Origin: Planctomycetota bacterium
Lineage (GTDB): Bacteria > Planctomycetota > B129-G9
Reading direction: 5' to 3'
DNA length: 5,333 bases
NCBI GenBank assembly: GCA_030607235.1
Contig: JAUWEX010000109.1
Span: forward strand, 1 to 5,333
In this document: positions 1-5,333 of the stretch, one piece after another
Layout: each line of letters opens with the position of its first letter
How positions within the stretch are numbered: position 1 is the first letter of the stretch
The notes under the pieces: model-generated
The model's database searches: none
What the model was told of the DNA's origin: nothing
The model's input: the letters and a program-made list of their open reading frames with translations, nothing else
Made by a program: the position numbers and the translations under genes

Positions 1-1875
1 GGTGAAGAGCGCGCCTGCGCCGATTTCGTCGATCATGTGTTGGCGAAACTTCTCGACGGGATAGTAATACGCCAGATTTTTGCCCGCGTAAGAAATCTCC
101 AGATCGAACCGCCTCGGCAGCATATTGCCGAATATCATATCGAACATCATTTCCAGCATCGAGTCGATTTGCGACCCATAGCCCGCAGTTCCCGCGAAAA
201 TCTGAATCCTGCGCTGCCACGCCCCCGTCTGGGCCGCGGTTTCGTATTCGACGATCTTGTCGACCATGGTTTTCAGTTCGAGCGCATTGTCCGCGGGCAG
301 CCGCCCCACCGCGACCTTCGGCGTGCCCCGTCTGTCGGGAAGGCCGTAGTAATTGTCCGAGCCTACCAGCCCGCTACGATAGGTTCGATACAGCCCGCAA
401 GGTATCGTGCGGCCCGGATTCACGAAATCCTCGTCGCGGTTTGCGTCCGCGGCCAGCAAGACATAGCGAGGCGGGCGTTTCCAGTTCGTTTGCGTGTAAG
501 CGATGAAGTCCCGGATCGGCTCCGGCCCGAAAAGCCCGTATCCGAACTGGTCGTAGATGTCCTGCACGGCGACCGTAAGGACTTTTAACGGCTTCCCGCC
601 TCTCGCCTGTTTTTCGCGCAGTTCGGCGAGGGGTTTGACCGCGTGCATAAACTCGCGCGGAACGATTATAAGGTAATCGGCCTTGTTTTTCGGAGAGCAC
701 AGGTCCGGCCGCCTTAAAAATATCTCGTGGTTCGTCTCGATTTCGTAAGGCTCTACCGATGCCGTCAGAAACGCGCCGTCCTGTGCCGCGACAAAGAGTT
801 TCGCACCCTGGGCCGGGAAAACGACCGCATAGCCCGTGCCCGATTTCTCGATCGAGACGTTTTTGAGGATTTTGCCTTCCTCCGGCGCGAAAACCCTGAT
901 CTCTCGTGATGAAAAGCCCGTCGCTTTGATTGCCGCAACGTCGTCGTCGGTCTTTTCGAGCACTGCCTGCCTGTTGAGCGCGATAGCGTCGGCGGCCAAC
1001 TCCAGGTATCCGCCTTCGATGCCGATTGTGGCCGTAACGAAGGCATCGCGCATCTGGTTCGACAGGGCCGTTTTGTTTCTCACGGTGATTTCGGTAGTTT
1101 TTAATCCTTTTTCCGGTAAGAGGTTAAGCGGAACATCGCAGGCGATCTTCCAGCGGTATTGGGATATTTTCTTTTTGTGAGGAACCACCTTTCCGTCGAC
1201 CAGCACCTCGATTTTGTGCTTCATGCCTTGATCGACGCCCTCCTCTCGGCGGTCAAGCAGCAGGAGCAGCCGTGCCGAAGCGGTTTTCCGGCGGGAAAAC
1301 AAACTGTTTGCCATCGTTGCTTTCAAAACGGCTTGTCCTCCGTACCCGATCTCGCACGCCGGGGTCGTGAGGCTGCCGCCGAATTGTTTGAGGTCTTCGG
1401 GGGCCTCGCCCTGGCGCAGGGGCAGGCGAATGATTGATCTTTGGGATACTCTGGCATTTTCGCCTGCCTTTGCGCCGTCGTTTGAGTATCGCAGCGGCCT
1501 TTCGGGGGCTTTGATGCGCTTGAGGAAGAACACGTCCGAGCGGCTGCGGGGGTTTTCCTGCCCGCAGAAAAAGACGATGCCGTCGCCCTTGTCGATTTTT
1601 CCGTCGCCTCCGTCTTCGACCAAAATCGGGATCGCTTTTCCGGCGCGATAAAGATTGATCTCGCCGGTTTTGAGTCCGGAGATATCGGCGGCGAAGGCGA
1701 GGTCTTCGTATGCGACCCGCACCATCCCCCTGCCGGTAACGGTGATTTTGAAGCAGTCCGTTTTGGGAAATTCTGTTACGAGGGGATTGGTGGATTGGGT
1801 TGGATTTTCCTTTTCGCAGCCGAACAGAATCGACATTGCCAGCGCCACGAGGATTGCGGAAATAATTTTGCTCAT
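1..1875 (-). CDS. Gingipain-like (peptidase C25) lipoprotein, 3' end outside window
   Basis: This is probably an exported, membrane-anchored cysteine protease. The frame is open for 625 codons with no stop and continues past base 1. The N-terminus is a lipoprotein signal peptide: K3, a hydrophobic stretch 4-18, lipobox LFGC at 17-20 and acceptor Cys20. Residues 46-105 form a beta-rich module common at the start of C25 proteins (GRGMVRVAYEDL, then DGKIDKGDGIVFF, which could bind calcium). Residues 346-365 (GTGYAVVFPAQGAKLFVAAQ) precede the catalytic domain. The catalytic domain starts near residue 396 and shows C25 landmarks: ADYLIIVPREF 399-409, VQDIYDQFGYG 437-447, IRDFI 454-458, RYVLLAADANRD 470-481, SDNYYG 506-511 and VAVGRLPAD 521-529 followed by VDKIVEYE. 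The frame ends at GAGALFT, where the family normally continues into Tyr-x-Gly-His-Gly, so the catalytic His and Cys cannot be checked. The ATG at 1875 is the only start after the in-frame stop at 1909-1911 and has GGAG 6 nt upstream. Family assignment is confident; the substrate is unknown. Confidence 0.88.
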   Translation of the reverse strand, partial: MSKIISAILVALAMSILFGCEKENPTQSTNPLVTEFPKTDCFKITVTGRGMVRVAYEDLAFAADISGLKTGEINLYRAGKAIPILVEDGGDGKIDKGDGIVFFCGQENPRSRSDVFFLKRIKAPERPLRYSNDGAKAGENARVSQRSIIRLPLRQGEAPEDLKQFGGSLTTPACEIGYGGQAVLKATMANSLFSRRKTASARLLLLLDRREEGVDQGMKHKIEVLVDGKVVPHKKKISQYRWKIACDVPLNLLPEKGLKTTEITVRNKTALSNQMRDAFVTATIGIEGGYLELAADAIALNRQAVLEKTDDDVAAIKATGFSSREIRVFAPEEGKILKNVSIEKSGTGYAVVFPAQGAKLFVAAQDGAFLTASVEPYEIETNHEIFLRRPDLCSPKNKADYLIIVPREFMHAVKPLAELREKQARGGKPLKVLTVAVQDIYDQFGYGLFGPEPIRDFIAYTQTNWKRPPRYVLLAADANRDEDFVNPGRTIPCGLYRTYRSGLVGSDNYYGLPDRRGTPKVAVGRLPADNALELKTMVDKIVEYETAAQTGAWQRRIQIFAGTAGYGSQIDSMLEMMFDMIFGNMLPRRFDLEISYAGKNLAYYYPVEKFRQHMIDEIGAGALFT

Positions 1876-1881
1876 TTTCTT

Positions 1882-1885
1882 CTCC
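1882..1885 (-). promoter_or_regulatory. Ribosome binding site of the C25 lipoprotein gene
   Basis: The minus strand reads GGAG followed by AAGAAA and then ATG, a Shine-Dalgarno core with 6 nt spacing. It supports the start at 1875. A run of eight A residues in the mRNA (plus-strand T8, 1888-1895) lies just upstream and should keep the site unstructured. Confidence 0.75.
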
Positions 1886-1907
1886 GGTTTTTTTTGGTTA
1901 CGCGAGA

Positions 1908-1935
1908 ATTATAATCGATTTTACGGAATGCTCAA
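1908..1935 (-). promoter_or_regulatory. Predicted sigma70-type promoter of the C25 lipoprotein gene
   Basis: On the minus strand the -10 hexamer is a perfect TATAAT (plus-strand 1908-1913). The -35 is TTGAGC (plus-strand 1930-1935), matching four of six consensus positions, with a 16-bp spacer. Transcription would start near 1901, giving a leader of about 26 nt. The -10 sits in two overlapping palindromes, ATTATAAT (1908-1915) and AATCGATT (1913-1920), so the site could also bind a dimeric regulator. This is a prediction from motif match and position only. Confidence 0.6.
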
Positions 1936-1957
1936 TTACTTTGCGCGATGAATTTGC

Positions 1958-1985
1958 TTGACAGCCTGAACGCCTCAAATATAAT
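1958..1985 (+). promoter_or_regulatory. Consensus sigma70-type promoter of lptD
   Basis: TTGACA at 1958-1963 and TATAAT at 1980-1985 match the consensus at all twelve positions and are separated by 16 bp. Transcription would start near A1991, giving a leader of about 59 nt before the lptD ATG. Position, orientation and match make this the best-supported regulatory site in the window. The -35 boxes of this promoter and the divergent protease promoter are 22 bp apart, close enough for one regulator or supercoiling to affect both. Confidence 0.85.
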
Positions 1986-2035
1986 CGGGCACCCGATGGG
2001 TTTATGGCGATTCACGGGATGAGAATCTGGACTCC

Positions 2036-2040
2036 AGGAG
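2036..2040 (+). promoter_or_regulatory. Ribosome binding site of lptD
   Basis: AGGAG lies 9 nt before the ATG at 2050. It overlaps the right arm of a short dyad, CTGGA-C-TCCAG (2027-2037), whose 1-nt centre is too tight for a stable RNA hairpin. The in-frame TGA at 2020-2022 with no alternative start codon before 2050 fixes the start. Confidence 0.8.
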
Positions 2041-2049
2041 AAACGCGGG

Positions 2050-4491
2050 ATGAGGTTTATTTCCTCTTTAACAATCATAGTTATGCTTTACGCGTTGGTG
2101 CTGTGCGGCAGCGCCCGGGCCGAGAGTTCCGATTCGGTATCCGAAACTCCTCTCACCTCAAAACTGGAAATCCTCCAGGAAGGCGACTCCGTCGAGATTC
2201 ACGACAAAATCATTATCCGCATCGCGCCCAAGGGAATCCATATCAAAGACACCGATGTAGAAGGCGGATACATAACGGAAATCATCGGCACGCGCGGTAT
2301 TCTGTGGATTGAAGACGTCGAGGTCCCGACACCCGATTCCGGAGGTACGACAACAAAGAGGCGCGTGGAAATTTACGCCGAAGGCGACGTTTTCATTACG
2401 CAGACCGATATTGCGACCGGCGTCGTGAGCAAGGCCCGATGCAAGCAATTGTATTTCGACCTGCTCAATCGCAAAGGCGTAATGCTCGACACATGGCTTA
2501 AGGTATACGAGCCCGGCGACGAGTCCTTTTTTTACATCACCGCCAAAAAAGTTCGCCAACTCGCAACGTCCGGCGACAAGACTTTGCTCAAGATTTACAA
2601 CGCCCGCGTAACGAACGATTCCTACGGCAAACCGGTTGCTTATTTGCAGATCCCCCGCCTCGACATCGAGCGTGAAGAGCGGCCCGAGGGAACGGTTCAC
2701 CGCCCCAACAAGGTAGTCAACGTCAGGGCCTACAACATCGTCGGCAAGGTTTACGACGTGCCGATCATCTATCTGCCCTTCGCCGCAGCCAGCACTCTCA
2801 ACAGGTACTTCCTGCGCTCGATTTCCATCGGCGATTCCTCCCGCTACGGCACGTATGTCTTGACGAAGTGGGACTTGCAGCGCCTGGGCCTGCTGGACAA
2901 CGACTGGGACAAACTGCGGCTGCGCGCCGATTACTATTCCGATCGCGGCCCGGCAATTGGTTTCGATTACCACTACAAGCGGCCCGATTACGAGGGACTG
3001 TTGACCGGATATTACCTGCGTGATCACGGCAAAGACCATTACGGTTCGCATGAGATGGAGCCTGATACCGAAAATCGCGGGCGGATTCGCTGGCTGCACA
3101 GGCATTATCTCGGCGACGGCTGGATAGCCGATCTGGAGTTTACCAAGATCAGCGACCGCGGCTTCATGGACGAGTTCATGGAGCGTGAACTCGAGCAAGA
3201 CAAGGATCAGGAAAGCCTTTTCTATCTGCACCGCACATGGAAACACTACATGTTCACCGCGCTCGGCAAATTCGAGGTCAACGACTTCTATACGACGACC
3301 GAGTATCTGCCGCAGGTTACCTTCAGCGTCGCGTCCCTGCCCTTCTGGCAGGACAGGCTATATTTCTCGATGGACAGCCAGATCGCCAACATCCGACGCG
3401 ATTACGAGGAAAGCGACCTTAGTCCGCACGATCAACGCACCGTGCGCGGCGACCTCAACACCGAATTCGCCGCGCCGTTCGGCCTGTCGATATTCAATGT
3501 CAGGCCTTACGCCGGCTTCCGCGGCACGTTTTACGGCGGTAACGGAGATCAGGCCGGCAAACAGCGCTTCGTCGGTTACGCCGGCATGAAGGCCTCGACC
3601 AATTTCGTGAGAGTCTTCTACGATCGCGAAGGCAAAGCCAGGTGGCGCCACATCGTCAAGCCGCGCGTGGAGGTTTACAGCGCCTACACGACTTCGATAC
3701 AGCCCGAAAACCTCATTCAATACGATTCGGTCGATATGGTCGATTCGCTGACCGTGGCCAGCATCGGGCTGCGCCAAATTTTTCAGACAAAACGCGGTCC
3801 TGCGGGCAACCGTTATTCGTTTGACACGTTAATAGTGGATATAGAACTCAATCTCTACTCGAACAACGACCCGATGGGCTATTACAACGATCCGAGGACC
3901 GGCGGGCGAATCTATACCGGCAGTAGTTACGCCAGGGAGATTTGCGACAACTTCAAGGCCGAAGCGGTTTGGCGCTTGAGTGAGCGTTTGGATGTTTACG
4001 GAAACTTTACCTACAACATCGACAACAAGCGCTTCGATCTGTACGACGTCGGGGTCAGATGGACGCCCAACGACGACGTATACGTGCGGGTTCGCAATTA
4101 TTACTATCGCAACGACGGCAGTTCGACCTTCTCGGCGTTTACCAACATCTTCGAGTACAACAACTCGCTCGAAACTGTGAATTCGCCATACGGTCTGTCC
4201 GATATCGAAGACAAGCGCAACGTAATCGAATTCGATATCGGCTATCAGGCCAACGAAAAATGGGCGTTCGGACTGTTTGTGCAGTACGATTTCGAAGAAA
4301 GCGAAATGCAGGAAACCAGTTTCGTAATTCGCAGGTATTTTCACGTATGGGTACTTGACATCATATTCGAGCGCGACGACGGCGACGACAATACCAGTAT
4401 TAAATTAGCGTTTTCGCCGCGTTCCACGACAGGCAGTTTTACGAAAAGACTCTCATCGACCGATACCCGCGGAAGGCCCGAAGGGCGCTGA
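2050..4491 (+). CDS. lptD: LPS-assembly protein LptD (outer-membrane beta-barrel)
   Basis: LptD receives LPS from the periplasmic Lpt bridge and, with LptE in characterised systems, inserts it into the outer leaflet of the outer membrane. The 813-residue protein has a signal peptide (R2, hydrophobic 7-19, predicted cleavage after ARA at 22-24). An OstA/LptD N-terminal domain covers roughly 40-210, including VEIYAEGDVFITQ (106-118) and KQLYFDLLNRKGVML (132-146). The junction VYDVPIIYLPFAAAS (234-248) matches the LptD motif where the beta-taco meets the barrel. The remainder is an alternating aromatic/polar barrel with RGRIRWLHRHYL (343-354), ISDRGFMDEFMERE (367-380) and charged loops. Length is close to E. 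coli LptD (784). The mature protein has only two cysteines, C131 in the N-domain and C632 in the barrel. After the last likely strand, ending at LAF (788), a polar basic tail of about 25 residues follows. No LptE gene is visible. The family call is from motifs and architecture; a more remote LptD-like paralogue is possible. Confidence 0.87.
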   Translation: MRFISSLTIIVMLYALVLCGSARAESSDSVSETPLTSKLEILQEGDSVEIHDKIIIRIAPKGIHIKDTDVEGGYITEIIGTRGILWIEDVEVPTPDSGGTTTKRRVEIYAEGDVFITQTDIATGVVSKARCKQLYFDLLNRKGVMLDTWLKVYEPGDESFFYITAKKVRQLATSGDKTLLKIYNARVTNDSYGKPVAYLQIPRLDIEREERPEGTVHRPNKVVNVRAYNIVGKVYDVPIIYLPFAAASTLNRYFLRSISIGDSSRYGTYVLTKWDLQRLGLLDNDWDKLRLRADYYSDRGPAIGFDYHYKRPDYEGLLTGYYLRDHGKDHYGSHEMEPDTENRGRIRWLHRHYLGDGWIADLEFTKISDRGFMDEFMERELEQDKDQESLFYLHRTWKHYMFTALGKFEVNDFYTTTEYLPQVTFSVASLPFWQDRLYFSMDSQIANIRRDYEESDLSPHDQRTVRGDLNTEFAAPFGLSIFNVRPYAGFRGTFYGGNGDQAGKQRFVGYAGMKASTNFVRVFYDREGKARWRHIVKPRVEVYSAYTTSIQPENLIQYDSVDMVDSLTVASIGLRQIFQTKRGPAGNRYSFDTLIVDIELNLYSNNDPMGYYNDPRTGGRIYTGSSYAREICDNFKAEAVWRLSERLDVYGNFTYNIDNKRFDLYDVGVRWTPNDDVYVRVRNYYYRNDGSSTFSAFTNIFEYNNSLETVNSPYGLSDIEDKRNVIEFDIGYQANEKWAFGLFVQYDFEESEMQETSFVIRRYFHVWVLDIIFERDDGDDNTSIKLAFSPRSTTGSFTKRLSSTDTRGRPEGR

Positions 4492-4517
4492 TCCGGGAAT
4501 CGTCGGAGCGAATATTG

Positions 4518-4553
4518 CAACGATTGTAACGGATAAACTTTGGGTTAACGTTG
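4518..4553 (+). repeat. Imperfect inverted repeat after lptD
   Basis: CAACG (4518-4522) pairs with CGTTG (4549-4553), and TAAC (4527-4530) with GTTA (4544-4547). The arms enclose an asymmetric internal loop and a 13-nt terminal loop. The left arm overlaps two near-identical units, TTGCAACG and TTGTAACG, repeated with a 9-bp period (4515-4531). It has no T-tract, so it is not itself a terminator. It could be a weak RNA structure, an operator or chance. Confidence 0.3.
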
Positions 4554-4559
4554 ACTTCC

Positions 4560-4584
4560 GGGGGGAGCGATCCCTCCTTTTTCT
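4560..4584 (+). terminator. Intrinsic terminator downstream of lptD, or leader attenuator of ugd
   Basis: A 7-bp stem, GGGGGGA (4560-4566) with TCCCTCC (4571-4577) including one G-U pair, is capped by the GNRA-type tetraloop GCGA (4567-4570). It is followed at once by TTTTTCT (4578-4584). This is a classic rho-independent terminator on the plus strand, 69 bp after the lptD stop. Its T-tract ends 19 nt before the ugd ATG, leaving no room for a complete ugd promoter after it. The opposite strand has no T-tract after the hairpin, so it acts in one direction only. Confidence 0.8.
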
Positions 4585-4592
4585 ACTAATGC

Positions 4593-4596
4593 GAGG
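4593..4596 (+). promoter_or_regulatory. Ribosome binding site of ugd
   Basis: GAGG lies 5 nt before the ATG at 4602, a good but short-spaced Shine-Dalgarno. An in-frame TAA at 4587-4589 with no other start codon before 4602 fixes the start. Confidence 0.65.
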
Positions 4597-4601
4597 CGGC
4601 T

Positions 4602-5333
4602 ATGAAGATATGTATGGTTGGAACAGGATACGTCGGCCTGGTAAGCGGTACGATTTTTGCCCACATGGGACACAACGTCATCTGCGTAGATAACGAAGAA
4701 GACAAGATCAGGACACTCAACGAAGGCAAACTCCCGATTTACGAGCCCGGCCTGCAGGAAATCGTAGACAAAAACGTCAAGGCCAAGCGCCTCGAGTTTT
4801 CGACCGATATCGAAAAAGGAGTCGACTTCGCCGACGTGATATTCATCGCGGTAGGCACCCCTTCGCGCGAAGACGGCCGCGCGGACCTGTCCTACATCGA
4901 ACAGGTCGCCCGCCAGATCGCACGCCACATTAAGTCCTACAAGGTCATCGTCGAGAAAAGCACCGTTCCGGTTCAGACCGGCGAAAAGGTCAAAATCACC
5001 ATCGAGCGCAACATTCACTCCGAGGTCGAGTTCGACGTGGTCAGCAACCCCGAGTTTCTCCGCGAAGGCAGCGCCATAGAGGACGCGCTCAAGCCCGACC
5101 GCATCGTCGTCGGCGTATCGTCCGACCGCGCGCGCAAGGCGATGGAGGAGCTCTACAAGCCGTTCAACGCGCCGCTCATCGTAACCGACGTCAAGAGCGC
5201 CGAGATCATCAAGCACGCCGCGAACTCGTTCCTGGCGCTCAAGATATCCTACATCAACGCCGTCGCCAACGTCTGCGAACTGGCCGGCGCCAACATCATG
5301 GAAGTCGCCGAAGGCATGGGGCTCGACCGTCGC
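4602..5333 (+). CDS. ugd: UDP-glucose 6-dehydrogenase, 3' end outside window
   Basis: This cytoplasmic enzyme oxidises UDP-glucose to UDP-glucuronate with two NAD+, supplying acidic sugars for capsule, exopolysaccharide or LPS. The visible 244 residues contain the whole NAD-binding domain and the start of the central dimerisation domain. Motifs are GTGYVG (7-12) for the dinucleotide, D30 at the end of beta-2 for the adenosine ribose, YEPGL (47-51), VGTP (84-87), KSTVPVQTG (119-127), NPEFLREGSA (149-158) with the general-base Glu151, PDRIVVG (165-171), and SAEIIKHAANSFLALKISYI (199-218) with K204 and N208. The frame ends at GMGLDRR, about 20 residues before the expected catalytic Cys in GGSCFPKD, so that residue is not seen. 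The intact motifs and start indicate a functional gene. Related UDP-ManNAc or GDP-mannose dehydrogenases share the fold, but YEPGL and NPEFLREGSA favour the UDP-glucose enzyme. It follows lptD in the same direction after a 110-bp gap containing a terminator. Confidence 0.93.
   Translation, partial: MKICMVGTGYVGLVSGTIFAHMGHNVICVDNEEDKIRTLNEGKLPIYEPGLQEIVDKNVKAKRLEFSTDIEKGVDFADVIFIAVGTPSREDGRADLSYIEQVARQIARHIKSYKVIVEKSTVPVQTGEKVKITIERNIHSEVEFDVVSNPEFLREGSAIEDALKPDRIVVGVSSDRARKAMEELYKPFNAPLIVTDVKSAEIIKHAANSFLALKISYINAVANVCELAGANIMEVAEGMGLDRR

Noticed and set aside
37..588. A 183-codon plus-strand frame at the left edge
   Set aside because: The minus strand here encodes the C25 catalytic domain with clear motifs (VGRLPAD, SDNYYG). 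The plus-strand frame is its shadow.
1910..1915. TATAAT on the plus strand as a second lptD promoter
   Set aside because: The box is the mirror of the protease -10 because the octamer is palindromic. No TTGACA-like -35 lies at the right distance on the plus strand; only a T-run is there.
1996..2022. An 8-codon upstream open frame (MGLWRFTG) in the lptD leader
   Set aside because: Its ATG is only about 5 nt from the predicted transcription start and lacks a ribosome binding site. It has no runs of regulatory codons and no terminator/antiterminator hairpins around it, so it is probably chance.
2004..2312. A 102-codon frame starting upstream of lptD and overlapping it
   Set aside because: It has no good Shine-Dalgarno, and its product is Arg/His-rich out-of-frame translation of the lptD start, which has a proper signal peptide and ribosome binding site in its own frame.
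2158..3246. A 362-codon open frame antisense to lptD
   Set aside because: It lies wholly inside the well-supported lptD reading frame. Its translation lacks any recognisable domain, and no ribosome binding site was evident. Long antisense frames are common opposite genes with this codon usage.
4515..4550. A dedicated ugd promoter in the spacer (TTGCAA or TTGTAA with AT-rich -10 candidates)
   Set aside because: The best combinations have spacers of 13 or 15 bp and poor -10 matches, so they do not support a promoter call.
4545..5216. A 223-codon open frame antisense to ugd
   Set aside because: The opposite strand encodes textbook UDP-glucose dehydrogenase motifs across the whole stretch. The antisense frame also overlaps the terminator and resembles no family.

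Overview
The window looks like chromosomal DNA of a Gram-negative (outer-membrane) bacterium. It carries a gene for LptD, the outer-membrane lipopolysaccharide assembly barrel, and a lipoprotein with a gingipain-type (peptidase C25) domain. Base composition is moderately GC-rich by eye, with shorter AT-rich spacers. A C25 protein on a lipoprotein anchor next to a divergent LptD suggests a lineage outside the well-studied Proteobacteria, for example PVC, FCB or a related candidate phylum. The sequence alone does not fix the phylum.

Layout: (1) 1-1875, minus strand: a 625-codon open frame that runs off the left edge. It begins with a lipoprotein signal peptide and ends inside a C25 catalytic domain, just before the stretch where the catalytic His and Cys are expected. 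(2) 1876-2049: a 174-bp divergent promoter region. A perfect-consensus sigma70-type promoter (TTGACA, 16 bp, TATAAT) faces lptD, and a good TATAAT-type promoter faces the protease. (3) 2050-4491, plus strand: a complete 813-residue LptD-like protein with a signal peptide, an OstA/LptD N-terminal domain and a long beta-barrel. (4) 4492-4601: a 110-bp spacer holding an imperfect inverted repeat and then a convincing intrinsic terminator. The terminator's T-tract ends only 19 nt before the next start codon. (5) 4602-5333, plus strand: the first 244 codons of a UDP-glucose 6-dehydrogenase, running off the right edge.

The theme is the cell envelope. LptD inserts LPS into the outer leaflet of the outer membrane. 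UDP-glucose dehydrogenase makes UDP-glucuronate, a precursor for acidic surface polysaccharides and LPS sugars. The C25 lipoprotein is probably a membrane-anchored exported protease. The protease is divergent from the other two genes, so only lptD and ugd are collinear, and the terminator between them argues against simple co-transcription. I see no mobile element, CRISPR array, tRNA or rRNA. Nothing here amounts to a clearly new system. The observations most worth checking are the lipoprotein-type gingipain, the terminator squeezed against ugd, the two-cysteine LptD and the strong divergent promoter pair.
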